Shown here piece by piece: positions 1 to 11,791 of a DNA stretch of 64,000 bases. This DNA is from Tamarix chinensis (Eukaryota > Streptophyta > Magnoliopsida > Caryophyllales > Tamaricaceae): NCBI GenBank assembly GCA_030549775.1, contig CM060177.1, forward strand, positions 53,384,638 to 53,448,637. The letters are read 5' to 3'. Position numbers and translations under genes: made by a program. Each line of letters begins with the position of its first letter. Positions within the stretch are counted from its first letter, which is position 1. The notes beneath the pieces are model-generated. The model was not told the origin of the DNA and did no database searches. It saw only the letters and a program-made list of their open reading frames with translations.

Positions 1-119
1 TATATTGTAAAGAGTTAAGTTGACAAAAATTCATATTTCAAACAAAACTCTTTAAAACACTTTTTTGAAAAATAAACTACTTGATTTTATTTCATAAATC
101 TTTTAAAATAATTTTCAAA

Positions 120-915
120 GAAAAATTGATTGGTTCCGGTTGATTGGTCCTCATACAGATCGATTAGTTTAGTTTGAATAAAATCACTGGTTGTATTAAA
201 ACTTAGATGGAGAGATTGGTAGATAAAACCGATCGACTAGTTTTTGCAAACTGATCGACTGATTTGACCAACCAGTTCATGGGTTTCACTTTTATAGAAA
301 CCTAGTTCACCTTTGTTTAAACATATCAACTTATTTAGGCAAACCGATCGACTAGTTTGACTAATTAGTCCATGGATTTAACTTTTGTAGAAACCTAAAT
401 CATCTTTGTTTAAACAAATCAACTACTTTAGGCAAACCAATCGACTAGTTGAGAAACCAGTAGATTGGTTTGACCAACCGGCCCATGGGTTTCACTCTTG
501 TGGAAACCTAGTTTTTTTCTATTTAAACACATCAACTAGTTCAGGTAAACCGATGGGCTGGTTGAGAAACCGATCGACCGGTTTGGCCAACCAATTCATG
601 GTTTTTATTTTTTGTAGAAACCTAGCTCCTCTATGTTTAAACACATCGATTGGTTTTGACAAATAGATTAAGTGGTTAACAAAATGATCAAATGGTTTTA
701 TAAACTAATCGACTGGTACAATGAACAAATCGCCTGGTCTCACCATACCAAGACAGTGTTCATATATGTTTTAAGACCGACCGTATACAATATCAAACTG
801 ATAAACTGGTTCACACAATGATAACTTTCTATTTCGGTCAAAACATGAATGGTTGACTAGTTAGAACATATCAATCGACTGGTCATACAACCGATTGACT
901 GGTTCGTCCAAACCA
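120..915. repeat. Cluster of imperfect palindromes, consensus AACCGATCGACTGGTT
   Basis: About fifteen variants of a 16-18 base imperfect palindrome (AACC-GATCGACT-GGTT) occur here, for example near 228, 249, 343, 435, 571, 703 and 889. In the first part they sit inside longer repeats of about 90 bases that also share a GTAGAAACCTAG segment. The same motif recurs in both G1 LTRs. Confidence 0.75.
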
Positions 916-1816
916 ATGAACATGTTAGCATTAAATGTTGATTTTCTACCCATTGGACAAAAAAGCTTTTTTGTACATTTTTATCTAACAACTATACAAG
1001 AGGGTAACACTTATAAATAAAGTCCCTCTACATTTATTACAACCAACTTTTCAAATAATTTATTGTGCAATTAATCTCTCATACTAAAATCATTTAATTC
1101 CTCACTCAAATTTCCAAACTTTCATATTTAAAATTTGTATACTGGAAAAGGTTCTTTGATCACTTCTCTTAGCTGAAACTATTCTCAAATTATAATATCC
1201 CACATTACATCTAGCTAGATTACATCTCATACAAATATCTACACTTTCATATCTTATATTTTGGTGAGAATTATTTGTAATCACAACCTCCTCTTAAAAA
1301 TCTATTAAAGGGATTAGTGAGTGTTTGCCTATCATTCTTGAGAGATTCATGTGGTGAGTCTAGAGAAGATAAATAGGTGAAGTTGTAAAGCATCTATTAG
1401 AGGGTCATTGAGATTATAAGGCTCGTAAATTGAGATAAGAGTGATCATCAATAAAACACATCACTATTTCTAAAATTGAGAAGGGAGAACCTTTTAGTAG
1501 TGGATGTAAAGAGTAATTTACTATTAAACCTCTTTACATCGTGTGTTAATTTTTATTTAGTCATTTCCACTCCACAAAACCCTATTTACCCCCTCTAGGG
1601 TGTTTTTAGAGTTAAACCATGAAATCCAGCTATGTTGTTAATATTAGTATTTTGGGAATGCATCTCAAAATCTATATTTGTTTGAGCTCTACAAGAAAAG
1701 TTATGATAGATTTGTAAAATTAAGGTTTACAAGCCCCTAAGAATAGTAACTCTTCAGATATGGTTATTATTGCGTATGCACGACCTTAGAGTTAGGCCTT
1801 AAAATTCAAGTATATT

Positions 1817-1927
<111 letters not shown>

Positions 1928-2139
1928 TGAGGAAGAGTTAATAATTTTTGGGTGTACAAGAGAAATAGAATAAGAGTTATGATAAAAGTGTGAAATTAGG
2001 GTTTTAGGGGAATAGAAGGGTTTTAATCTTAAAGAAAAATATTAGGATATTTGTGATTTGATTTACCTACTTTAAATGTGTTATGTACCTTCCAAATCAA
2101 TCATAAATAAGACATTAATCATTTAAATTAAAAAATCAC

Positions 2140-2580
2140 ATGAGTCGGGCTAAGGTATCTTATGGATCAATTCCACTTGACGATAATAGTAGCTAAGGAG
2201 TGTTGTCCTTAAGAGGTGTCTTAGACCATCCCATTGGTTTAACAATAGTTGCTCAAGAGAGTATTTCCTAGGACTTATTTTATGGGTCCAATCCACTGGA
2301 TGATAATAGTGGCTCAGGAGTAGTTTACCCTAAGAGGTACATCAATTTATTCCATCAGATTAAGAATAATGGAGACCTAAACTCAACATCAAAGATAATA
2401 TGATTTGAGATAAGTAACCTAATGTGTAAGATATTAATGACTTAAAGTGGAAGAGTATGTGCGTCAGGAATGAGGTGTTAGTTCCATTCCACTAAATGAT
2501 AATAGTGGCTCAGGTGTGTTATCTTTGAGAAGTGTTTTGGACAGTTTCACTAGTTTAAGAATAGTGGAGTCTCTAAACTT
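2140..2580. repeat. Degenerate tandem repeat with GATAATAGTGGCTCAGG core
   Basis: Four or more units of roughly 80-130 bases contain a core like ATAATAGTGGCTCAGG next to TTCCACT(G/A)GATGA. The reverse-complement core (CCACTATTAT..CCGGTGGA) is repeated inside both solo LTRs at 6440-6790 and 16090-16380. This supports common descent in opposite orientation. Confidence 0.7.
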
Positions 2581-2998
2581 AATGTAAATAAAAGAATGAA
2601 AATGATTATATCTAATAAAGAGGCCATCTAGATGATTTTTCTGCCTTTGATGTATTATATAGGGTGGAGTGATTATTCTACTAGTTTGAACGAAGAGTCG
2701 TGTTATCCGAATGATGGTTTAATCCGATACCTTTTTAGACTCTTAGATCCATGGTATTCCTTTAGTTTGTATTTGTTGTTGTATCAAAGTAAAACTCCAA
2801 ACTCATATTTGTATTTATAAAATTTCTCTTATTCTATATTTATCTTGGTTCACATTTTAATGATTTTAGCCTTTTGATTGATGTGAGGATAGTATGCTAA
2901 GTCATACTTACATTGTTTATCAGAGTAACACCCGATAATTTGATTATAAACTTTCGTTGTAAAACAAAATTTTCAGTAGTAAAATTTGGGGTGTTACA

Positions 2999-3867
2999 AA
3001 CATCCCCAAAGTCGCATATGTTTTAAACTTGGCTTCCAACCCTAAAAAAGTTCAAATGGTATCTTAGGCACCGCTTTAGTTGGAACTCGGTGTTAAATAT
3101 ATACAACACTCTTAAGTGCTTCATTCCACAAAGACTTAGGAAGATTGGAGTTGCTAAGCATACTCCACACCATATCTAACAATGTTTGGTTTCTTCTTTT
3201 AGCTACGCCATTCTGGTCGGTGAATTAGGCATAGTATATTAGTCTACTATCCCATTCTCTTGAAGAAACTTTACAAATGGATTAGATGCTTGTCCATCCT
3301 TGGTGTATATTCCATAGTACTCTCCACCTCTATTAAATTTCACGATTTTAATTATCACATAGTTTCTCTACTTCATCTTTTAATACTTTAAAAGCATGTA
3401 ATGTTTCATGCTTATTATTAAGCTAATAGAGATATATGTATTGTGAGTAGTTATCAGTGAATGAGATGATGTATTTCTGACTGTGTGAGTCCCTTTCAGG
3501 ACTACATATGTCAATATGAATAAACTCAAGTAGTTGAGAACTCCTTTTGGCACCTTTCTTAGAATTATTTGTTTGTTTCCCTTTATATAATTTATACAAG
3601 TGCTAAAGCCAGTAAAATTTAGAATACCAATTATTTCATCACTTGTCAATCTCCATATTCTCTCAATGGAGATATGACCTAACCTTTTGTGCCAAAGAAT
3701 TGATGAGTCCTCATTCATAACACATATTTTTAAACCAATATCCAAACTCATTAAAGCATTCAAATCATCATGCATTAAATCAATAAAGTAAAGACCTTCA
3801 AACAATGCACCATACCCAATACGATTTGTTTCATGAAACAAAATAACTTAATTATCTTTGAAAACAA
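2999..3867 (-). pseudogene. Copia element C1, GAG-pre-integrase and integrase fragment
   Basis: Minus-strand translation shows a GAG-pre-integrase motif (LWHKRLGHISIERIWRL, near 3640-3710). After a degenerate stretch it shows the integrase C-terminal part, with motifs like RRNQTLLDMVWSML, LPKSLWNEALK and KPSLKHMRLWG near 3001-3220. These motifs are characteristic of Ty1/copia polyproteins. The frame carries stops and shifts and is cut at 2998 by LTR0, so reverse transcriptase and RNase H would lie left of the window. It is part of the same element as the gag/protease at 10352-11368 and the LTR at 29211-30149. It is non-functional. Confidence 0.85.
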
Positions 3868-3872
3868 ATGTT

Positions 3873-5524
3873 ATCGGTAAATATATCAATCGCAAGTAAT
3901 ACAGGGTACTAAGAGTATAAGAATATCGTTTCCGCGGAGACCAAATAATAACACAAATGTTCTAATCACTCTTATTAAGCCTAGGTGATCGAAATCAAAT
4001 AAAGAAATAACTAATTCTAAACTAAGAATTTCAAATCAACGACATTAAGCTAAAATGGAATCAAATAAAATCTAATTAAAGTAAAATCAATTAATGAAAA
4101 CTGCAAAAGAATTTGGATCTACCACTATCCAATTATACAGACTAGATAATTGATTACTTGATCTTTTTAATTACTAGATATGTGTCAACGAAAATATTTA
4201 CCTAACCCACTCTCTCGAGTTACATAGTCCTAGTGCCCATTATTAGTCTCGCTATATTTAGCCAAATGATTTAAATAAAAGACAAATCTTTATATTCAAT
4301 TAATTATTTATCATTTCCTATTATTGTAGAAATTATGTAATTTTCCTCACAACCTATTCAATTTATATTTATATTATTTAACCTAAAATGGAGAATGAGT
4401 CGTTGCATCTTTTTTGGACTCGTTAAATACTAATTAAAAGTGATCACTCTATTAATTAGACATAACCTAGAATAATAGCCTAACATACGTTGAGCAATTT
4501 ATTAATCCGGCAATTAATTAATATGGTTCCACCATATTCTTAGTAAAATAAAATTAGAACATCATCTTAATAAAAATAAAAATAATTAAATTTAATAAAG
4601 AACCTAAATTATACATAAAATATTAAACCTAAAAATATTTAAATATAAAAAATTACAGTACTTAAAATAAAAAATAAAAAAAAAATACTTTACCCGAATA
4701 ATTGGCAGGTCTGAAATATTTGTTTTTTATTCTCAGGCACCTGTTCCCCACTGAGGCCCTGCCCTGTCGTCTTTTTTTGTTTTTTGAATGTCACGCTTGG
4801 TGCCTCTCCGTCTTTCTTTATGCTCCCTCTCCGTCTATCGTCGCTCTCACTCTTTTTTGGTTTCTTTCTTCCCTTCTGTTTTTTCTTCAAATTTTTTTCT
4901 TTTGGCCTTTAGCCCCCTTCCGCCTTCGTTTCTCTTCCGATTTCTATTTTTTTGCCTCTAGCCCTACTGCCTACCTTCTCCTATTTTTTTTTCTTTTCTT
5001 CTTTTTCGATTCTCGCTTCTGTCTGCCTTTCGTCGTTTTCTTTCTCGGCCTTTTATATCTCAACTCTCTCAACTTTTGTTTTATTTTTATTTCTTTGTCG
5101 GCACTTCGGCCTTTCTTATCTTTTTTTCTTGCCTTTGTGCCATCATTTTATCTTTGTTTGTTCTGAACTTTTTTTATCCTAGTGCTTCCGACACTTTTTT
5201 ATTCTTCAATTATTCATCTCTTTTTTGCATATATATATATATATATATAATATATATATATATATTTTTTTTTTTCTTTTTCTTTTTCTATTTTTTCTAT
5301 TCTCACTTTTTCATTTTCTTTTTCTTGATTTATTATTTCATGCATCAATTAGTACCTACATAATAAATATATTGAACTAACTTTAAGCTCTAAATTAATT
5401 AAACATATGAAAATATTATAAATTAGGTATTTAATTAAAAATAATATAAATAATCTCACATATTATTTATATAAATAATTAAAATCTTAAAGTAAAAAAG
5501 GTAAAAAAAAATAGTTAAAAATAT
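3873..5524. mobile_element. Unclassified 1.65 kb insertion in C1, candidate TSD ATGTT
   Basis: ATGTT at 3868-3872 and 5525-5529 flanks this segment, and removing it joins two C1 pieces in a collinear copia frame. The left end contains a CGTTTCCGCGGAGACC segment. The rest is AT-rich, with a strongly pyrimidine-rich plus-strand tract at 4760-5330. The apparent ORFs there (4690-5363, both strands) are low-complexity and not believable. No LTR, TIR or coding domain was identified. The class is unknown. Confidence 0.5.
5227..5264. repeat. (TA)n microsatellite
   Basis: Two short TA dinucleotide runs adjoin a long T-rich tract inside the unclassified insert. Confidence 0.85.
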
Positions 5525-5529
5525 ATGTT

Positions 5530-5721
5530 CATCAAGTATCTAATTGATACAAGTCTTCAAATAGAAATCAAGTTTATACTAAAACTCAGATTATAAGTCT
5601 TTTCTAATATTAGTACATGACCACCGGAGATAACTGTCATATATGAGCCTATTCTTCAAAGAGTAGAATGTATCTTACTACTAATAAAGATACTCTATTC
5701 ATTGTTCACTAGTTCCCTCAT
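5530..5721 (-). pseudogene. Copia element C1, protease-to-integrase linker fragment
   Basis: Minus-strand translation gives degenerate copia linker sequence, including a NLISI motif normally followed by S-x-LD, with in-frame stops. It continues the protease fragment on the far side of the solo LTR at 5722-10351 (TSD CTCAT) and leads to the integrase fragment on the far side of the insert at 3873-5524. Collinearity across both insertions is the main support. Confidence 0.6.
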
Positions 5722-6439
5722 TGTAACATCCTAAAAAATTCACTACTAAAAAATTTTGTTTTGTTTAAAAAGATAGCTGAAGCAAAAAACCAAGAACCAT
5801 AAAATTCGGAGATATTACCGCCACACTTAATATCAGACCGGTTTACTTCTACCATTCCAGTACCAAGTGTTAAGGCTAAAAGAAACAGAATAAGATTTAT
5901 ACAAATTCAATTTAAAACAGAGTAGCGCACTAAATTCGTTACAAAAATAAAATCTACCAATAGTAGTTATAAGAATAGAGATCGTTTTTAACAAGGGAAT
6001 AAAAAGGTAAAAGAGAAGACCCTGAATCATTCTCTGACGATCTTTACACTCTTACCCTATTCTCACTTGAATAGCACCTGAAATAGTCCTACAAGGGACA
6101 CTATCCATTGAATAGGCAGGAATCCACAAATGGAATCTTTCAGTACTACTGAGTAATCCCTTTAAACAAAACTGAAAGCCAAGCCCGCATGCAACACATA
6201 ATACAAAAAATATATAGAATGATAACATATGAACTAATACACGAGGCAACACCTCATACAATAAGAAATGCATAACACAAAATCTATACACTTAGTAAAT
6301 CCATTACATACCCAAGCAGGGACAAGTATTGAAGCCAAACTCATGTCATATCAATAGATCATAACGTGAAATCAATACTTTTGGTCTTAAGCCATTAATT
6401 AATCATTATTCAATCATCATCTTTGAATTGTGTCCATGT

Positions 6440-6790
6440 GAGTGTGGGAAACCCATTATTATAGTCGGTAGATCGGAAACATACAGGGCAACACGCACTT
6501 GACTACTATTATTCACCGGTCTCCAGGGCTCCCTGCACCTGGCTACTATTATTCGCCGGTGGACTGATCTGACTCTAATTCACACGGTGTTCCACTATAG
6601 GTGATTAGTGTCTTCCCATACTTTATTAATATCCCACGTTTGGTTTATTGAACTCTGAATCCCCTACTATTATAGCTAGTGGATCGGAAACATATACAGG
6701 ACAGCACACACCTGACCACTATTATTCGCCAGTGGATCAGTCTCCAGGCCATCTTACACCTGGCCATTATTATTCTGATGGATAGATCTA
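6440..6790. repeat. CCACTATTATTCGCCGGTGGA repeats in copy A
   Basis: Several units of roughly 70-110 bases share CTATTATTCGCC(G/A)GTGGA and ACACCTGGC(T/C)A cores. Equivalent units occur in copy B at 16090-16380. Confidence 0.7.
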
Positions 6791-7194
6791 GGCCGGACTC
6801 AATAATCTTTCAATTTACGTAATTAATACTTTATTCATATCTTATTTAATAGGTTCATTTATTTAATTCGAGGAAAGGAAAATGGTCATAAATCTAGAGA
6901 CACAAAGATATACTGGCCATATAATCAAGCATTTCATATCAAGGATCATGTCATATACAAATCTCTAACACGTACTTCAAGCATATCTAATACATATTTC
7001 CATGCATACTTACAAACTAGGCATCTCTTACATAATTATGAGATAAACACTACATCACACCCTTAATTATCTATCCAACCCTAGGTTATGCCCTGCTCTT
7101 ATGCGACTCACTGACTTACCAAATACCCTTATCTTATTATTAACTATTACTTATGTCTAATCATGAAATTCATTTCATCCATTTACATGTGAAA

Positions 7195-8110
7195 CAAAAG
7201 TTACCGATTTACCCCTATCATCTTTACAAAATTATTAAAATACCCCTTACTTGTAAAATTACCAAGTCATGTTGTATAATTACTACCCCTTACATGTGTT
7301 AGATTATCAAATTATCCTTCATACTTATTAAATTCATCAAATTACCCTTTTGGTTGGCTAAATTACCAAATTGCCCTTATTATTATAATTACTATTTTAC
7401 CCTTTTTCTTTATAAAATTACCAATTTACCCTTTCTTTATGCCAATTTACCAAAATACCCCTTCTCCTTTATTAAATTAACATTTTACCCTTTTACTTTA
7501 CAAAATTACCATAATACCCTTTCATTTATGCCAAATTACCAAAATGCCCTTATCCTTTATTAAATTACCATTTTGCCCCTTTACTTTACCAAATTTACCA
7601 TAATACATTTTCTTTATACCAAATTACCATTTTACCCTTTTGTTTTACATAATTACCAAAATACCCTTCCTTTATACCAAATTACCCTTCTCCTTTATTA
7701 AATTACCAAGTTACGCCTTTATTTTACAAAATAACCATAATACCGTTTCCCTGATACCAGTTTACCATTTTACCCTTTTGCTTTACATAATTACCAAAAT
7801 ACCATTTTCTTTATACCAAATTATCATTTTACCCTTTTACTTTACATAATTAATGAAATACTCTTCTCCTTTATTAACTCGATGTTTTACCCCTCTACTT
7901 TACTAAGTTATCAAAATCCCCTTCCTTTTAATTAATTTACCAACATGCCTTCTTACTCCCAAAAATTACAAAGTGATCCCCTTTTCCATGTAAAAGTACT
8001 AAAATGCCCTCCTTACTTATTATTTTACCATTTTATCGCCTTCACTCTTATAAATTACCATTTTATCCTTATTATGCCAATTTTACCAAAATACGCTCAC
8101 TATATAAATA
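7195..8110. repeat. Minisatellite, AAATTACCATTTTACCCTTT type (copy A)
   Basis: About 900 bases consist of irregular 25-40 base units, each with AAATTACCA and (T/A)ACCC(T/C)TT cores. Short ORFs across it are by-products of the repeat. Confidence 0.85.
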
Positions 8111-8739
8111 TTAATATGCATGGTTCATATGCATCATCTAACACCACCAACTATTATTATTGATCATAATACTTATTTGCACCTACCACACCCACTTACT
8201 TAGGCCACAACTTTAGCAGAAGCAAATTTACCAAAATTCCCCTAAGGCTCATATTAACATTATTTATCCAACAAATAGCCACATTAGCATATCGTATCAT
8301 ACATATGCATTTAATATCATCATTAATAACAAGACTCCTCAATTAAGTATTATTTCTACATATGACATATAAATTATCATATTTTTCTTTTCACCAACCA
8401 ACATATGCCACTAAACACCTTATATTTAACAACATATATTATGTATATAAATATATTAAAAATCATAATGTGCTAGAATACGTATATCCATACATTTTAG
8501 AAGGGTATAATTGTTACCTTATTTCTCACAATAATCAAACCTTACTGGTACCCCAGTTAAAGACTTAAGCTTTGATTAGCAAAATTAATACCAATACTTA
8601 TCATATTAGAAGTAGAAAAATCAAAAGGATAAACCTTTTTCCAAACTTAATTAAATACATACTAATGTTAACCATTATTATACCTCAAAATTAAATCCAA
8701 ACATGGCTCAAATAGAAGGCAGATCTCATGTTTCCCATG

Positions 8740-9189
8740 CATCATGAGCTATATGTATGGAATTTTAGGGAGAAGGGATCGAAGGGGAGAAGTGGAGAGA
8801 ATGGAGAGGTTGGTTTGGGTTGGGGTTTTAGGGGTGAGGTCGAGAGCAGGTGGAGGGGAGTTAGGGTAGTGGCTTACTGTAAGGAGGTAGTAGGGGTGTA
8901 GATAGTGGTTAGGGGTCGGTGATCGGAGGCTCAAGGTAGTGGAGGCAGCGACTATAGGGCTATGAAATTGTATGCAAAGGTGGAAGACAAGAAGACATAA
9001 TGGAAAAGAAGAAGGAAAGGAGGGGCTGCAAGGCTAGGTTTCAGCTAAGGAAAGCAAGGTAGTGGTAGGGGAGGCTCAAGGGAGTAGATTAGTGGTTGTG
9101 GTGGTAGCAGAAGAGGCAGAACGGTGGCGAACGGTAGTGATGTAGGGTGGAGGCCGAGAAGGGGGAAAGAAGAGGAAGAATAAGAAGAA

Positions 9190-9220
<31 letters not shown>

Positions 9221-10030
9221 AAGAAGAAGAAGAAGAAGAAGAAGAAGAAGAAAGAAGAAGAAGAAGAAGAAGAAGAAGAAGGGGTGGTAGGAGGTGGTGT
9301 AGGTGATTGTTTGGGGGGTGGCAATGGCAGTTGGTGGCGGCAAAGTGAAAATAGGGGAAGGGAGAAGAGGGATAATGGGGGGATCGGTAGAGCGAGATGT
9401 GTGGCTCGAGCGGAGCAGAAATGAAGCATAAGAGAAGGAGAAAAAGAGAGGGAAAGGAGGGGAGGTAGGGCACCGACTAGGTAGCTGGCGGTAGGGTGGC
9501 GGTTGTAGTGAGAGGGAGAAGGAAAATGGAAGGCATGCAAGGAGGGTTTTAGGCTCAAGTTTGGTCTGAAAATGGGAGGAAAAGGATGGGAGATAAAGGG
9601 AGAGTGAGAGCAAGTTGGAGGCTGCAAAGGGCAGGTGGCAGAGGTGGCAGTTGTAAGCTATAGGAGGGGCAGTCATGGCATGCGAGGTCCATGATCGGGG
9701 AAGAAGAGAAAGAAGAAGGGGAAGGGGAAAGGGAAGAAAGAAAGGTCGGCTGACCAGGCGATGAGAAAGGAGAGGAAGGGGCTAGCCCACACGCGAGGGA
9801 AGGGGAGAAAACTAGGCTGGTACAATCAGGGGGAGAAAGGAAAAGAAAAAGGAGGGGGAACATGGGCTGGGGCGACGCTGTGGGGAAGGGAGAAGGAGAG
9901 GAGGAAGTGGGCCGACCAGTGGCTCAGTGTAGGGAGGAGGGGAGTCGCAGGCCTAGTGGCCCAAAGGGGAAGAGAAAGGAAAATGGAGAAAAAAAGGGAA
10001 ATGGAAAATGGAAAATGGAAAATGGGGAGA
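8740..10030. other. Purine-rich block of copy A with an AAG microsatellite
   Basis: The plus strand is strongly G/A-rich and contains (AAG)n at about 9178-9281. Long open frames on the minus strand (9045-9863) are runs of Ser, Pro, Leu and Phe with no domain. They are explained by base composition. In LTR orientation this block lies near the 5' end of the LTR, where U3 would be. Confidence 0.7.
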
Positions 10031-10351
10031 AATAATATAAAATAATTTTTAAAATAATTAAATTTAATATTTTTGATAGATAAATTAATTTAATAATTTA
10101 ATTTATTATAATTTAATATATTGGTTAAAAAATATTAATTTTAGTGAAATATTGATTTGGAAAATTATTTAAATAAAATGAGTATAATAAAATAACAAAA
10201 TATATATTTTAATTTATTAAATATTCATATCCATTTTTATATACTCAAAAATCTACAAAATAATTAAATTAAATAAATTTAAAAGTTAATTTATCCTTAA
10301 ATAAGAATTATTTATTAAATTCTAAGTTTTTAAAATTTTAGGGGTATTATA

Positions 10352-11368
10352 CTCATCCTTACCATAACTTGCAAGGAGTTATAAACATGTATTGTAGAAC
10401 CATAATCAATCCACCAAGTGTTATGATTTGTATCTATTGTATAAGATTCAAAACATACCAAAGAGTTTACATTACCTTTATTAACAAGTCAAGCTTTGCA
10501 CTTGGCATAATCCTTCTTCATGTGTTCCTTCTTTTTATAGAAGAAACACTTTGACTAATTCATTATCTCACCTTAGGGTGGTATTTTTCCTTTGTCCTTT
10601 TGGCCTATTTTTTTCTTATTTTATCCTTGGTTATCATCATAACATTCTTCCCATGATCCATCAAAATTCATTCCTTTTTGAACACACATGGTCATTAATT
10701 CATTGATTGAACATTTATCCCTTTGTGTGTGGTTGGTGACTTTGAGTGGTGTGTATCCTTTGGTATTGTATTCAATATAAAGTAAACCAAGAAAGCATCA
10801 AACATATCAACATCTAGAAACTTGAGTTGTGATGCTAAATCCCTCATCTTCATGATGTGATCATGTAATCACTTGATAATAGTGAGCTTTATGGATGAAA
10901 ACTTCATTATCAATGCACTAACTGAGGCCTTGTTTGAATGGATGAATTTTTCATTGATGGCCCTTAGCAAGTTATTAACATATTGGTGATAATCAACTAA
11001 GTCTTTGATAGAAGAATGCATCTTAGTCTTTATGTATATACAGCTTGTGCAATTGGTTGTCACCTATCACTCATGTGCAATCTTTTCCTCAATAGTACTT
11101 TCTTTAGTTATCATAGGCCTTGGATACTAATAGCCTCATCCATATCCTAACAGCTAAGCTTTAGGAGAACTCTCTCCCTCCAAACCTTATAGTTATCCCA
11201 TTTCAACTCATAAACCTTAATGTTAAGATTAGACATTGAGTACATACTAGGATAGTTTAATACAAAATTTATATACACATACATGCTCATGATCAATTTG
11301 AAGCCAAAACATCTATATACATGCTCTACTAATGTATAATATATCAAAATGCAACTAGCATGAATCAA
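10352..11368 (-). pseudogene. Copia element C1, gag and protease start
   Basis: The minus-strand frame opens near 11281 with a gag N-terminus (a WDNYKVWRERVLLKL motif, as in UBN2-type gag). It continues with a HIMKMRDLA..L motif near 10820-10870 and a degenerate CCHC zinc knuckle near 10490-10560. A protease active-site region follows near 10380-10420, where D-x-G is D-Y-G within WWIDYGST. Frameshifts and stops break it. Copy A interrupts it immediately after the protease motif. The order gag-protease-integrase on the minus strand agrees with the LTR/PBS at 29190-30149. Confidence 0.8.
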
Positions 11369-11791
11369 AAGATATTAAAACTTCCTGTGAGCTAAAAATT
11401 TAATTTAAATAGACTAGTGCATCCCAATGTAACAACTATTAAGTCATCCCATAACTCTCAATTCCTATGGGTAAATTAATAATAATTACTTAACATTTTA
11501 ATCTAATGTACTTTGCATATGCTATGGAATGGTCCTGTGGGACTACACCCATTATATATGCATAATACATTGCAAATAGTATCATGTAATATAGATGTAA
11601 TCAAATAAACAAATAAATGCATGATTGTTCATGATTAGAATTGTTGTGGTTAAGTCCTAATCATTTTAATCATGCTAATCACACATGATATATGTTTTAT
11701 GTAATCACAACCTTTCCAAATGTGGCCTTATAATGCATGGGAACGTAACCATAGGAGAAAGAATAGTAATAAAAAAGGAAAGTAGACAATA
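11369..11791 (-). other. C1 leader, left half
   Basis: This non-coding sequence lies between the C1 gag and the G1 insertion. Nothing else is recognised in it. Confidence 0.5.

Larger units (their letters stand above)
5722..10351 (-). mobile_element. Giant solo LTR, copy A (4.63 kb), TSD CTCAT
   Basis: It starts TGTAACATCC and ends GGGGTATTATA, with a perfect 5-base duplication CTCAT at 5717-5721 and 10352-10356. Excising it restores collinearity of the C1 copia protease region, so the insertion is genuine. Its terminal sequences match copy B and, in reverse complement, the G1 and LTR0 ends; relative to G1 it lies on the minus strand. No gag-pol is present, so a solo LTR (or a non-autonomous unit with LTR-like ends) is the simplest reading. 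Internal blocks in order: CCGGTGGA repeats, a TTACCAAATTACCC minisatellite, a purine-rich block with an AAG microsatellite, and an AT-rich terminus. Confidence 0.85.

Noticed and set aside
4690..5363. Phe/Leu/Ser-rich frames of 66-154 codons
   Set aside because: Encoded by a pyrimidine tract with T runs; no domain and all frames equally biased.
9045..9863. Long overlapping minus-strand open frames (102-195 codons)
   Set aside because: Low-complexity Ser/Pro/Leu/Phe runs produced by the AAG microsatellite and purine-rich block of a solo LTR. Three frames are open at once and no domain is present.
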